A DNA stretch of 24,445 nt from a virus, in the IMG/VR virus record IMGVR_UViG_3300035698_006528, positions 1-24,445 of that record; one strand, 5' to 3'. The notes under the pieces are model-generated. The model saw only the letters and a list, made by a program, of their open reading frames with translations, was not told where the DNA came from and ran no database searches. The position numbers and the translations under genes are program-made. This document shows positions 8,591 to 17,202 of this stretch, piece by piece; position 1 is the first letter of the stretch; every line of letters begins with the position of its first letter.

Positions 8591-10047
8591 TGTCGTGGTA
8601 CGACCGCTTACTTGCCGGCATCGCCCCCGACTACGCAGTTCGAAGAATTTCCGCAAAAAATGTTGTATCGGCCTACGAGTCTGCAAAAACCTCACGAACG
8701 CACAAGCCGAAACGCGAGGACCGTGGGCCTAATACACCGGTAACCGAGTCAGCAGTGTCTTTACGACAGCAGGGCCGCTACCTCGAACAAAACAACGACA
8801 TCGCAAAGGGTGCGCTCGATATCCTGGTCGCACGCACGGTTGGCATGGGGATTCTCCCAGAGTTCATGGTCGAAGACACGAATGGTGATCTTCATGAAGA
8901 AGTGAACGAGCAGCTGGCCAGCCTTTACGACGAATGGTGTCGGCGCCCTGAAGTCACCTGGACGCTGGACGAACCATCAGCTCAGCGAATGTCAGCTCGC
9001 ACTTACTTTCGGGATGGCGAGTATCTGATGCAGCACCTCCTGGGAAACACCAGGGGATTGCAACATGGCACGAAGGTGCCGTACAGCTACGAACTCATCG
9101 AGAGCGACATGCTCCCCATGCACTACCACAAGCAGAAGCCGCTAGTGGTCTCTGGTGTGGAAATGAACGGATGGGGACGCCCAACAGCGTACCACCTGCT
9201 CAAATCAGATCCGAACGACGTAAGCAAATTCAGCAGGTTTAACGAAGAAACCCGCGTTATACCTGCCAGTAAAATTTCACACCTGGCGATCCGCAATCGA
9301 TTCCGCCAGGTCAGAGGCACATCAGTTTTCGCGGTGGTGATCAAGCGCCTGCAGGATATCAACGAGATCGATGAGACGGAACGCGTTGCTGCACGGATGG
9401 CTGCGGCGATCGCGCTTTATATCAAGAAGGGTGACCCTACGATCTACTCTCCCCCGGACTCCGAAGCGGGTGATGAAGATCCCCGGGAGATTGACATCTA
9501 CCCCGGCATGGTCATTGACGATCTCCTGCCTGGTGAGGATGTTGGGTCCGTGATATCCAACCGCCCGAACAACCAATTGATCGCTTTCAAGGGTGATCAG
9601 ATGAGACACGCGGCAGCGGGTATCGGTGTTTCCGGCAGCGCCCTTTCGAAGAACTACAACGGTACCTACTCCGCCCAGCGCCAGGAACTCGTTGAACAGC
9701 ACGACCACTACGGAATCCTCTGGCAGGATTTCATTGGACGCAGCGAGCGACCGAAGCTGGAAAACTTCATCAACATGGCGATCGCTTCCCGGGTCATCCG
9801 GATCCCGGACAACGTAAAGCAAGACACTTTGCTCAACATGAACTTCAGCCGCCCGGCCATGCCCTGGATCCAACCGAAACAGGAAGCGGAAGGCTGGATG
9901 ACATTGATCGAAGGCAAGCTGGAAAGCAGAAGCGCAGTCATCAGATCACGTGGCAAGAACCCGAGACAGGTAGATAAACAAATTGAACGCGAGGAGCGTA
10001 AAAATGCCCAAGACACCAAAGACCCCGAAGACACCCCCGAAGAGTAA
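8590..10047 (+). CDS. Portal protein, lambda family
   Basis: This 485-aa protein forms the dodecameric ring at the head vertex through which DNA enters and leaves. It has the architecture of the lambda-type portal family: an N-terminal leader, the stem region with NNDIAKGALDILVARTVGMG (about 67-86), and a core with YFRDGEYLMQHL and YELIESDMLP. The wing region has RQVRGTSVFAVVIKRLQDI. A C-terminal crown segment includes FSRPAMPWIQPKQEAEGW and the acidic/basic tail. Length is close to lambda gpB (533 aa). The last 44 nt overlap the protease-capsid gene. Confidence 0.93.
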   Translation: MSWYDRLLAGIAPDYAVRRISAKNVVSAYESAKTSRTHKPKREDRGPNTPVTESAVSLRQQGRYLEQNNDIAKGALDILVARTVGMGILPEFMVEDTNGDLHEEVNEQLASLYDEWCRRPEVTWTLDEPSAQRMSARTYFRDGEYLMQHLLGNTRGLQHGTKVPYSYELIESDMLPMHYHKQKPLVVSGVEMNGWGRPTAYHLLKSDPNDVSKFSRFNEETRVIPASKISHLAIRNRFRQVRGTSVFAVVIKRLQDINEIDETERVAARMAAAIALYIKKGDPTIYSPPDSEAGDEDPREIDIYPGMVIDDLLPGEDVGSVISNRPNNQLIAFKGDQMRHAAAGIGVSGSALSKNYNGTYSAQRQELVEQHDHYGILWQDFIGRSERPKLENFINMAIASRVIRIPDNVKQDTLLNMNFSRPAMPWIQPKQEAEGWMTLIEGKLESRSAVIRSRGKNPRQVDKQIEREERKNAQDTKDPEDTPEE

Positions 10048-12109
10048 AGCACCCTGGTATTCCATGGTGTCGAACGCTGTTGACGGAGCCAACGTCGTCA
10101 ATCTGCACATTTTTGGCGAGATCGGCTGGGACATCTCCGCGCAAGAATTCATCACCGAGCTCGAAGCACTTGGTGACGTTGACCAGGTAGACGTTGAGAT
10201 CGGTTCAGTCGGCGGAAACGTGTGGGACGGCCTGGCGATTTACAACGCCCTGCTTAACCACAAGGCCAAGGTGTCAGTGCTTGTCACATCCCTGGCCGCA
10301 TCAATGGCTTCAGTCATCGCATTGGCGGCTGATGAAGGTGAGCTCCGCATGATGGAGCAGTCGATGATGATGATCCACAACCCATCTACGGGGGCATGGG
10401 GAGATCAAAACGATCACCAGAAAGCCGCCAAGATGCTCGAAAAGGTTCGAGAGGCGATGGTCGGCGCTTACATGCGCCGATACAACGGATCCCAGGAAGA
10501 CCTCATCGCGATGTTGGACGAGGAAACCTGGCTGACTGCTACCGATTGTGTTGAGAACGGCCTCGCTGATGCTGTTGTCACCCAGGAACTAGACCTGGCT
10601 GCCTGCCTCGCCGAACTAGACCTCTCCACCCTGGAGAACGTACCCGAAGAATTTCTCGCCATCATCAACGGGCCAAAACCCAACGATGAGGGTGAGGACG
10701 GCGCTGCACTCGCAGCGTCCAGAGCGCAATTGGTGTCTGACATCATCGTGCGAAACCAACAGTCGGCAATAGCCGCCGACAAACCAGAGGAAGATCCCAT
10801 GGATCCTAAAGAAATAGTGGCGGCTGAAAAAGCCGCACGAGAAGCCGAGGCCAAGCGCCAACGCGATATCCGTGCCGCATTCTCGAAGTTTGAGTTTACT
10901 GGCTCGGTAGAACTACTCACCGCATGCATTGATGATTTTGAGTGCAGCGTCGAGATGGCAAACACCAAGCTGCTTGCAGAATTGGGTAAAGACAGCGTGT
11001 CACTCGGTGGGCCTGCAGTCGTCCTCGAAGACGCTCGCGACAAGTTCAGGGCGGGTGTTGAAGAAGCAATCGAAATGCGTATGAACAGGAAGCCGGTGGA
11101 TCACACCAACGAGTTCCTGTCCTGCTCACTCCTGGAGATGTCAAAGCGATCTGCTGAAGTGCGTGGTGTTAGCATCGCAGGCAAGGACAAGTTTCAGATT
11201 GTCGCAGTCGCACTGCAACCAGGCTCGGATTTCCCCGGGATCCTGGAGAACATTGCCACGAAAGAAGTGCTGCGCGGTTACTCCGAACAGGCTGAGGTTT
11301 ACACAACCCTGGCCAGGGTGGGTAGTCTGCCGGACTTTAAGGCAGCGAGTCGCACCGGCCTCGGTCACGCGCCTTCTTTGGTTGCTAATGCCGAGATGCA
11401 GGAAGTGGAAACCATCGAACTGGCTGATCGCAAGCAAAGCATCCAGCTGGCCACCTATGCAGGTAAGGCCGGGCTTAGCCGAGTCGCCATCATCAACGAC
11501 GATCTGAATGAGTTCGGGCGCATGCTTTCCAGGCTAGGTGCTGGTGCGAAGCGGACTGTCGGTGATCGGTTTGCTGCAGTGTTTACGACCGCTGCAGGTC
11601 TTGGCCAGACACTGGATGAGGACTCAAAAGCAATCTTCCACGCTGATCACTCGAACACCGGCACAGGTGGTGTACCGACATCAGCCACGTTCACAGAGCT
11701 CCGCGTGAAGATGGCTACACAGTCTGACGTAGGTGGTAACGCAAACCTCAACATTCAACCCAGGTTTGTCTACTGCCCGGTTGCGCTGGATGGTCCTTGC
11801 AGGGTGGTGAATACGTCTCAGGACGAAGTCACCTCTGCCAAGACTGCTCGAACTAAAAACATTGAGATGGGCCGATGGGAGATTCTCTCAGACGCACGTC
11901 TCGATGCTGCAAGTGCGTTGAAGTACTACGCGCTAGCGGATCCCAACCAGACCGACACTGTCGAAGTGGCGTTCCTGGATGGCCGAGACGAGCCGATGAT
12001 CGAGCGCGTGGAGTCCTACAACGTGCTTGGTGTTGAGTGGGTTGTCTGGATCGACTGTGTCGCCCAGGCGCTTGACTTCCGAACCATGGCATACAACGCA
12101 GGCTCTTAA
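10004..12109 (+). CDS. ClpP-like prohead protease fused to major capsid protein
   Basis: I chose the ATG at 10004, which has GAGGAG about 8 nt upstream; a TTG at 9983 is in frame but unlikely. The product is 701 aa. A Pro/Lys/Thr leader (PKT repeats) is followed by a ClpP-fold protease: IGSVGGNVWDGLAIYNAL (66-83), AASMAS with nucleophile Ser100, MMIHNPS with His125, and the WLTA...ENGLADAV end at about 177-191. A linker (about 205-275) and a charged helical scaffold-like stretch (about 275-315) come next, then the coat domain, about 370-701. That coat domain shares the Mu gpT-like signature: DFPGILENIATKEVLRGY, LATYAGKAGLSRVAIINDDL, FHADHSN. Fusions of this type are known in phages. The protease presumably releases itself and removes the scaffold during head maturation. 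The capsid protein would be made only by cleavage, unless an internal start is used. Confidence 0.9.
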   Translation: MPKTPKTPKTPPKSKAPWYSMVSNAVDGANVVNLHIFGEIGWDISAQEFITELEALGDVDQVDVEIGSVGGNVWDGLAIYNALLNHKAKVSVLVTSLAASMASVIALAADEGELRMMEQSMMMIHNPSTGAWGDQNDHQKAAKMLEKVREAMVGAYMRRYNGSQEDLIAMLDEETWLTATDCVENGLADAVVTQELDLAACLAELDLSTLENVPEEFLAIINGPKPNDEGEDGAALAASRAQLVSDIIVRNQQSAIAADKPEEDPMDPKEIVAAEKAAREAEAKRQRDIRAAFSKFEFTGSVELLTACIDDFECSVEMANTKLLAELGKDSVSLGGPAVVLEDARDKFRAGVEEAIEMRMNRKPVDHTNEFLSCSLLEMSKRSAEVRGVSIAGKDKFQIVAVALQPGSDFPGILENIATKEVLRGYSEQAEVYTTLARVGSLPDFKAASRTGLGHAPSLVANAEMQEVETIELADRKQSIQLATYAGKAGLSRVAIINDDLNEFGRMLSRLGAGAKRTVGDRFAAVFTTAAGLGQTLDEDSKAIFHADHSNTGTGGVPTSATFTELRVKMATQSDVGGNANLNIQPRFVYCPVALDGPCRVVNTSQDEVTSAKTARTKNIEMGRWEILSDARLDAASALKYYALADPNQTDTVEVAFLDGRDEPMIERVESYNVLGVEWVVWIDCVAQALDFRTMAYNAGS

Positions 12110-12202
12110 CCGCCTATAACCCACCACCCAAACGTGTGATGTACCGGCTCGCTTTTACAGGGGCTGGCACCGCTCATTCGTAACACATTAGGAGTAATGA
12201 TC
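12110..12202 (+). promoter_or_regulatory. Non-coding gap with ribosome site between capsid and decoration genes
   Basis: This short gap contains TTAGGAG just before the decoration gene. The SD lies about 8 nt before the ATG at 12203 but only 2 nt before the ATG at 12197, which decides the start. No strong hairpin, promoter or terminator was seen. Confidence 0.4.
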
Positions 12203-12565
12203 ATGGGTGAATTAAAAGCAGGAAATAGCGTCACTTACGAAAACGCTGGCGCAGCGATTTCGAAAGGTGCCGTAGTTGAACTAAAGCACACCCTGGGTGT
12301 TGCGCTGGAAGATATCGCCGCCACTACCGGCAGCGGGGAGGTTGCAGTTGAAGGCGTGTTTGATCTGCCTAAAGTTGATACCGCCGTTATCGTCAATGGT
12401 GAAAAGCTTGTCTGGGATACATCAGTAGGCAAGTTTGATGACAGTTCGGCTACGCCAGCGACTGGCGACATCACCGGCGCAGCAATTGCGGTAGAAGCGC
12501 TCGGAGCAACAACCAGTGCCAATATCCGCGTGAAGCTGACACCTGGCAACGCAACACTCACCTAA
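12203..12565 (+). CDS. Capsid decoration-like protein (DUF2190 type)
   Basis: This 120-aa protein is rich in Ala, Gly, Thr and Val with short beta strands. It has the NAGAAISKGAVVELKH and VVNGEKLVWDTS-like pattern typical of DUF2190 proteins, which follow capsid genes and are thought to sit on the capsid surface as cement or decoration (by homology with lambda gpD-type placement). The ATG at 12203 fits the TTAGGAG better than the one at 12197. The function is inferred from position and composition. Confidence 0.65.
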   Translation: MGELKAGNSVTYENAGAAISKGAVVELKHTLGVALEDIAATTGSGEVAVEGVFDLPKVDTAVIVNGEKLVWDTSVGKFDDSSATPATGDITGAAIAVEALGATTSANIRVKLTPGNATLT

Positions 12566-12566
12566 A

Positions 12567-12875
12567 GTGACGTTTCGTGATGACGCAATAACCGCCACCG
12601 AGAGTGTCGTCGATGCTCTCGGTGAGCCTGTTATTTTTCAATCAAACGCAGGTGAGCAGAAAACAATCACTGCAGCGTTTGAAAAAGAATTTATGGAGCA
12701 CGGCCTTGGTGTGGGCGTCAACACTGCATTACCGGTGCTCTTCGTAAAAGAATCCGATGGGCCTTTCTCTGAAGGCGATACATTCATTATCGATGACATC
12801 ACCTACCGCCAGGTCCGGATAGAACCCGATGCCGATGGTGCGGCCAGGATTGAGCTGGAGAAACATCGTGGCTGA
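12567..12875 (+). CDS. Probable head-tail joining protein, FII-like
   Basis: This 102-aa protein is read from a GTG at 12567, right after the previous stop; no good ribosome site is visible, so it may be translationally coupled. The N-terminus is helical (ITATESVVDALGEP) and the rest is beta-rich with a hydrophobic core (LPVLFVKESD, FIIDDITYRQVRI). Length, strand pattern and position after the decoration gene match lambda gpFII (117 aa), which joins gpW to the tail. Its last codons overlap the next gene. Confidence 0.55.
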   Translation: MTFRDDAITATESVVDALGEPVIFQSNAGEQKTITAAFEKEFMEHGLGVGVNTALPVLFVKESDGPFSEGDTFIIDDITYRQVRIEPDADGAARIELEKHRG

Positions 12876-13335
12876 TCATCGAGCTGAGCAGATCATCAAT
12901 GCGATCGCCGAACGGCTGTCCGGATCTACCAGCGCAAAGGACGAGGTCTATCGTTGGTCAGCACGGCCACTGCCTGAATTGCCCTTCGCGATCGAGGTCA
13001 GCATGGGTCCAGACGAACCCAGCACAACCGCTCTCGTCGTCATTGACTCCTGGCTGACCGTGTACGTCGATTTGTACACCAATTCCACTCAGCCGCTACC
13101 GCGAACCAGTGCGGCGAAACCAACATACGAAACAAACCTGATGACCCTGCGAAAGGAGACCGCTATCGAGATGATGCGGGACGTCCAACAGGGGTTGTCT
13201 GGATTCGTGATCGACACAGATCCCCAGGGAGCACAAGAGCCCGAAGTGAAGTCTGAAGGGGAAACGGTCAGCGTAATGCTGAGAACAGTATGGCGTGTTC
13301 AGTATCGCGCCTCGGTAACAGACCCCAGCCAATAG
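12868..13335 (+). CDS. Probable tail terminator / minor tail protein, gpU-like
   Basis: I chose the GTG at 12868, which has GGAG 7 nt upstream; an in-frame ATG at 12829 lies deep inside the preceding gene. The 155-aa product starts with a helix (EQIINAIAERLSG). A beta-rich core follows (PFAIEVSMG, LVVIDSWLTVYVDLYT), then a helix (NLMTLRKETAIEMMRD) and a C-terminal strand segment. This order and its place between the connector and tail-tube genes fit the lambda gpU tail-terminator fold, which closes the tube at the head-proximal end. No diagnostic motif is seen, so the name is provisional. Confidence 0.55.
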   Translation: MADHRAEQIINAIAERLSGSTSAKDEVYRWSARPLPELPFAIEVSMGPDEPSTTALVVIDSWLTVYVDLYTNSTQPLPRTSAAKPTYETNLMTLRKETAIEMMRDVQQGLSGFVIDTDPQGAQEPEVKSEGETVSVMLRTVWRVQYRASVTDPSQ

Positions 13336-13350
13336 AAAGGTACAACTCAA

Positions 13351-13632
13351 ATGGACAAGATGACATTTATTCAGCGCACAGGCGGATCCAGAACCTTTGC
13401 CAACGACGGAGAGCGATTGATTGACGCTGCACTGCAGGTCATCCCATCCATTCCAGAAAGCCAGTACACAACGGACAACAAGCCACGCGTTGAAGCGATC
13501 GAAGCACTGATCGGAGAGCAAATCACCGAGGCGCAGCGCGACCAGGCTTTCAAGCTACATAGCGGTACGTCATCCACCAAGAAACCAGCAGCAGCCAATG
13601 CTGTAGCCACAGGAGATAGTGATCATGAGTAA
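13351..13632 (+). CDS. Hypothetical protein between tail terminator and tube
   Basis: This 93-aa protein is not recognised. An AGAAAGG site lies about 9 nt upstream of the ATG at 13351. The predicted content is mostly helical (ERLIDAALQVIP, VEAIEALIGEQI, EAQRDQAFKL) with a disordered Ser/Thr/Ala-rich tail. The end overlaps the start of the tube gene, so it belongs to the same operon. It could be a small connector or a tail assembly factor. Confidence 0.6.
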   Translation: MDKMTFIQRTGGSRTFANDGERLIDAALQVIPSIPESQYTTDNKPRVEAIEALIGEQITEAQRDQAFKLHSGTSSTKKPAAANAVATGDSDHE

Positions 13633-14551
13633 GTTACTCAAACGTGAGGTCATCCTTGCGAAAATTCAGACTGATGCTGACACCCCGGCAACACCAGTCG
13701 CGGCCAATGATGCAATGCTGGTGGAAAATGTAGGCTGGTCTTTTGCTGGTGCCCGGATGACGGATCGTCCTGTTGTGAAGCCCACCCTCGGGCAGTTGGC
13801 CCGTGTTTTTGGTGGCACACTCATGGAGGTGACCTTTGATGTCGAAATCAAGGGTTCGGGCACTGCAGGAACGGCTCCTGAGGTGGCTCCCTTGCTCAAG
13901 GCCTGCGGGTTTGATGAAACAATTGTCGGCGCTACCAGCGTCACCTATGCCCCTGTGTCGACAGGCTTCGAATACCTCACGCTGTGGTTCTATGAGGACG
14001 GATCTCTCTACAAGCTCACAGGTGCCCAGGGTAACTTTGAGACCAACCTGACAACGGGCGAAACCGGAAAGCTCAGCTTTACCATTATCGGTCATTTGGG
14101 CGGGCCTACCGATGCTGCTCTGGTTTCACCCACCTACGCATCGCAAGTGCCAGTGCCATTCATCGGTGCCACATTTGCCACAGGCGGCTTTGCGTCAGTC
14201 ATTAACAGCCTGACCTTCACTCCGGGCAATGAGGTGGTGACGCCTCCCAGCGCGAATAGCGCGGACGGTTATGGAACGATCCAGATCTCCGATCGCGATT
14301 ACACCGGGTCATTTGATCCCCAGGCAGAGCTCATCGCTACCGATGACCCTATTGGAGACTGGCAGGCTGGCACTGCGAAAACCATTGCCACCGGCGCAAT
14401 AGGAGCCACTGCAGGCAACATCTATGCGCTCAATATCACATCGGCGACCTACACCGAGATTTCACCGGGTGATCGCGATGGAATCCGGACGCACGAGATC
14501 GGATTCATGAGTGGTGCCGGTGACACGGCCTGCTCCCTGGTGTTCACGTAA
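13625..14551 (+). CDS. Major tail tube protein
   Basis: The start is the ATG at 13625, with AGGAG 9 nt upstream; a GTG at 13619 is in frame but too close to that site. The 308-aa product is a beta-sandwich-type protein that polymerises into the tail tube. Segments include TDRPVVKPTLGQLARVFGG, LMEVTFDVEIKGSGTAGTAPEVAPLL and GKLSFTIIGHLGGP. Such sequences occur in tube proteins of several lambda-like phages whose tube gene is about 300 aa. Position before the tail chaperone supports it. A TGATGG-like overlap links it to the next gene: the TAA and ATG share an A at 14551. Confidence 0.8.
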   Translation: MSKLLKREVILAKIQTDADTPATPVAANDAMLVENVGWSFAGARMTDRPVVKPTLGQLARVFGGTLMEVTFDVEIKGSGTAGTAPEVAPLLKACGFDETIVGATSVTYAPVSTGFEYLTLWFYEDGSLYKLTGAQGNFETNLTTGETGKLSFTIIGHLGGPTDAALVSPTYASQVPVPFIGATFATGGFASVINSLTFTPGNEVVTPPSANSADGYGTIQISDRDYTGSFDPQAELIATDDPIGDWQAGTAKTIATGAIGATAGNIYALNITSATYTEISPGDRDGIRTHEIGFMSGAGDTACSLVFT

Positions 14552-14904
14552 TGGCGATAATAGCCAGCGCTGGCCTGGTAGAGGAATGGTATACCCCGGT
14601 CGATGAACGCGGGGAAGAGGTCGCCACTCGTTTCAAATTGAAGGCACTTAACCAGCTGGATCTGTTGGAGGTGTTTAGCGAGGGGCAAAGCCTGGCTGAC
14701 GGCTCCTTTCTGCCTAATCATCGTGGTCGGATGATCCTGCTACGAAAGGGCCTGAAGGACTGGGAAAACCTGAACACTGTCGATGGTCAGGTGGTCGGTT
14801 TCTCCATAACAAATCTCGATCGAGTGCCTGCTCAGGTCCTGGCTGAACTAGCCAACGAAATACTGACCCGGTCGGCCCTCACGGACGAAGAAAAAAAAAC
14901 TTAA
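14551..14904 (+). CDS. Tail assembly chaperone, gpG-like (0-frame product)
   Basis: This 117-aa protein sits exactly between tube and tape-measure genes, where all lambda-like phages place the tail chaperone. It has an N-terminal strand region (VEEWYTPVDERG, TRFKLKALNQLDLLEV) and C-terminal helices with VLAELANEILTRSALTDEEKKT. The final codons lie on a run of nine A's followed at once by a TAA, which is the signature of a shift site. In lambda, gpG and the longer gpGT are both needed to assemble the tail around the tape measure. Nothing else in the protein gives a function. Confidence 0.8.
   Translation: MAIIASAGLVEEWYTPVDERGEEVATRFKLKALNQLDLLEVFSEGQSLADGSFLPNHRGRMILLRKGLKDWENLNTVDGQVVGFSITNLDRVPAQVLAELANEILTRSALTDEEKKT
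14892..14898 (+). promoter_or_regulatory. Slippery heptamer for -1 ribosomal frameshift
   Basis: The heptamer A AAA AAA is aligned with the 0 frame of the chaperone gene, 3 nt before its TAA stop. The whole A run is nine long (14891-14899). A small, strong hairpin follows at 14918-14931 (GGTTC, TTCG loop, GAACC), about 19 nt further on; this is a bit far for the classic spacing. Confidence 0.7.
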
Positions 14905-15194
14905 CCATCACGATCGAGGTTCTTCGGAACCGTAGCAAATTTAGCTGTAAGCAGTGCCAGTGGGGCAGGCACTGCGATGAATCAAACCCAGCGCCCGTTA
15001 AACAATGGGTGATACCAGGCGTCATCGAATCCGATATCTGCCTGCTCCCCATGGTCTCCGATCGCTCGCTATTTTTTACCCGCCTCCACACCCACTACCG
15101 AAACCAAATTCTGTTTTCTGAGGGCGGCATCACCAGCCAGCCCAACCTTTACCTTGATGCAATGGAACACATAGAGCGAACACTCAATGACTGA
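14898..15194 (+). CDS. Tail assembly chaperone frameshift extension, gpT-like
   Basis: A -1 slip at the A-run continues with N-L-T-I-T-I-E-V and stays open for 98 codons to a TGA at 15192-15194, overlapping the tape-measure start. The fused product would be about 214 aa. The extension has a cysteine cluster (SCKQCQWGRHC) and a helical end (DAMEHIERTL). No good start codon or ribosome site precedes it: the only late start is a GTG at 15009, which would remove the cysteine cluster. This arrangement matches the lambda G-GT pair. Confidence 0.75.
   Translation, partial: NLTITIEVLRNRSKFSCKQCQWGRHCDESNPAPVKQWVIPGVIESDICLLPMVSDRSLFFTRLHTHYRNQILFSEGGITSQPNLYLDAMEHIERTLND
14918..14931 (+). promoter_or_regulatory. 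UUCG hairpin downstream of frameshift site
   Basis: A perfect 5-bp stem (GGTTC / GAACC) closes a TTCG tetraloop, the very stable c(UUCG)g type. It lies in the new -1 frame of the tail chaperone and could slow ribosomes near the slip site. Confidence 0.45.
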
Positions 15195-17202
15195 CGAATA
15201 CAAATTTAAAATCACCGGTAAGGATGCAACAGGTCGAGCCTTTAAGGCTATCCAGCGGAACCTGGTTGCTGTTCGTGGTGCGATCAACTCCACTCACGTC
15301 CAGGTTGGCCTTATGGCTGGTGCCAGCGGCCTGGGGTTCCTTGTGGCCCGATCGTTGTCCGTTAACGACAGCCTGGCCAAGATGGCCGACCGAGTAAACG
15401 CATCCACAGAAGGATTGGCAGCGCTCAGGCATCAAACTGAACTGAATGGGGAGTCGTCAGCGACCCTCGACAAGTCGCTTGAGAAAATGCGACGTAGTCT
15501 TGGAGAGGTGGACCAGGGCGTCGGTGAGGCAAAGGACGCAATGAAGCTTCTCGGTATCAACATGGATGACATCCGCGACCTGAAAGCCGATGAGCAGTTC
15601 GAGTTGATAGGTACGGCGATCGGTAGTCTTAGTGATGCCAATCAGCAAGCTGCTATTTCATCAGATATATTCGGGCGCTCTGGCGTCAAACTCATCAACG
15701 TTTTCAACCAGGGGGCGGAAGGTTTCGCCTCAGCGCGTGAAGAAGCTGACAGACTGGGTATATCGATGAGCCGGGTTGATGCCGCGAAGATTGAAGAGGC
15801 CAATGATTCTATGCTCCGATCCAGACAGGCAGTTGAGGGTCTCGGCAACAAGATCACAGTTCAGCTGGCCCCTATCATTGCCGCGATGTCTGATGAGTTT
15901 GTCGAAGCCGCAACAAGCGGCGACAACATGACAGGTATTGTTGAAACCGGATTTAGGACTGGCGCAAAAGTCGCCGGCACCTTCGCTGACGGTATTCATG
16001 GCGTTCAGATAGTGCTGAAGGGTGCGGAAGTTGCCGCCACAGGATTCGGTGCTGCGTTCATCGGGTCCGTGGACCTGATCCAGACCTCAATATTCAAGTT
16101 CGCCGATGCCATCAAACATAACCTGATCTTGCCGTTCAAAGGCTGGCTGGAGATAGCTGCGCTGATACCTGGCATATCTGACCAGGCAAATGCAGCGCTT
16201 CAATCAATCAACGCTACTCTTGCACAGGAGTGGACCCCTCCCCCTGGTGTGCATGAGACATTCCTACAGCTGCGTGATGGCCTGTCGGGTGCCCGGGAAG
16301 AACTCCACGCAATGATGATGGAGGATCTACCCAGCGCAGTGATCGATGAGAAGCTGAGCGAGATCCTGGCGATCGCCGAAGAAAAGGCTGTCGCAGCAGC
16401 AGCCCGAGTTGCACAACGCTCCGGCGTCGGTGTTGACGAAGAAGGCGCCGATGGTAGCAGTGCAGCCGAACAGGAGAAGACCCAGCAGCGACTCGATCGC
16501 CTCAATGAGCAGTACCTTACTGAATACGAGATGCTCTCACTGAAGCTGGCCAACGAGCAGGCGCTCTTGGACGAGGCTAAGGCCGGCAACCTGCTCACGG
16601 AGCAGGAATTCCACGACAAGTCACTCAGGGCGACCAGTCGGTATGAGGACGAAAAGTCGAAACTGGAGAAGAAAGCGGCTGCCGCCAAGAAGGCCATAAT
16701 ATCCGGAACCCTGTCATCGATCGCGCAGATCGCCGGTGGAGAAAATAAGAAGCTGTTCGGGATTCAGAAGGCCGCATCACTTGCCCAGGCGGTCGTCGCA
16801 TTGCCTGCAGCCGTCATCGAAAGCTTCAAGAATGCCGGTGGTTATCCGTGGGGCATTGCGCCTGCAGCAGCAATGGCCGCAGCTGGTGCCAAACAGATTG
16901 CCACGATCAAGAGCTCATCCTTTGGCGGTGGTGGATCCGGCAGCGGTGTTGGGGCGATCGGCGGTGGTGGATCCGGATCATCAGGCACCCCGGCGATAGA
17001 CAGCTCTCTCGGTCGTGCCTTCGATCCTGAAACGGCTGTCGCTGGATCCGGACAGAACATCACCATTCAAATCGCCGGCGATGTCTACTCTCAGGATGCT
17101 GAACAGTTCACTGACAAGATCGTATCCGCAGTTCAAAAGTACACTGATGCAGATGGCATTTTGTTCCTGAACAATTCAGCCCAGGCAGTAGAGCTAGCAT
17201 AG
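15187..17202 (+). CDS. Tape measure protein
   Basis: This 671-aa, mostly helical protein sets tail length and fills the tube before ejection. By the usual 0.15 nm per residue it would give a tail of about 100 nm. Seen in the sequence: an N-terminal amphipathic leader (FKITGKDATGRAFKAIQRNL), a hydrophobic segment (VQVGLMAGASGLGFLVARSL, about 39-58), long helices, and LINVFNQGAEGF typical of tape measures. A central hydrophobic stretch spans about 265-330. A coiled-coil stretch lies at about 430-500. The C-terminus has GYPWGIAPAAAMAAAGAKQI and a Gly/Ser linker (GGGGSGSG) with a 17-bp DNA repeat. The start overlaps the frameshift extension by 8 nt. Confidence 0.93.
   Translation: MTDEYKFKITGKDATGRAFKAIQRNLVAVRGAINSTHVQVGLMAGASGLGFLVARSLSVNDSLAKMADRVNASTEGLAALRHQTELNGESSATLDKSLEKMRRSLGEVDQGVGEAKDAMKLLGINMDDIRDLKADEQFELIGTAIGSLSDANQQAAISSDIFGRSGVKLINVFNQGAEGFASAREEADRLGISMSRVDAAKIEEANDSMLRSRQAVEGLGNKITVQLAPIIAAMSDEFVEAATSGDNMTGIVETGFRTGAKVAGTFADGIHGVQIVLKGAEVAATGFGAAFIGSVDLIQTSIFKFADAIKHNLILPFKGWLEIAALIPGISDQANAALQSINATLAQEWTPPPGVHETFLQLRDGLSGAREELHAMMMEDLPSAVIDEKLSEILAIAEEKAVAAAARVAQRSGVGVDEEGADGSSAAEQEKTQQRLDRLNEQYLTEYEMLSLKLANEQALLDEAKAGNLLTEQEFHDKSLRATSRYEDEKSKLEKKAAAAKKAIISGTLSSIAQIAGGENKKLFGIQKAASLAQAVVALPAAVIESFKNAGGYPWGIAPAAAMAAAGAKQIATIKSSSFGGGGSGSGVGAIGGGGSGSSGTPAIDSSLGRAFDPETAVAGSGQNITIQIAGDVYSQDAEQFTDKIVSAVQKYTDADGILFLNNSAQAVELA
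16924..16976 (+). repeat. 17-bp direct repeat in Gly/Ser linker
   Basis: The word ggcggtggtggatccgg occurs at 16924-16940 and again at 16960-16976 in the same frame of the tape-measure gene. It encodes GGGGSG twice in a flexible linker. Confidence 0.8.

Noticed and set aside
12139-12183. 14-aa ORF in the capsid-decoration gap
   Set aside because: Too short, no ribosome site, and no supporting overlap or composition.
15009-15194. Independent 61-aa gene starting at GTG 15009
   Set aside because: It has no ribosome site and would drop the Cys cluster; it is better read as the end of the frameshift product.
16200-16697. Long - strand ORF antisense to the tape-measure gene
   Set aside because: Serine-rich translation of the reverse strand of a helical Glu/Ala/Lys-rich gene; a typical shadow ORF.
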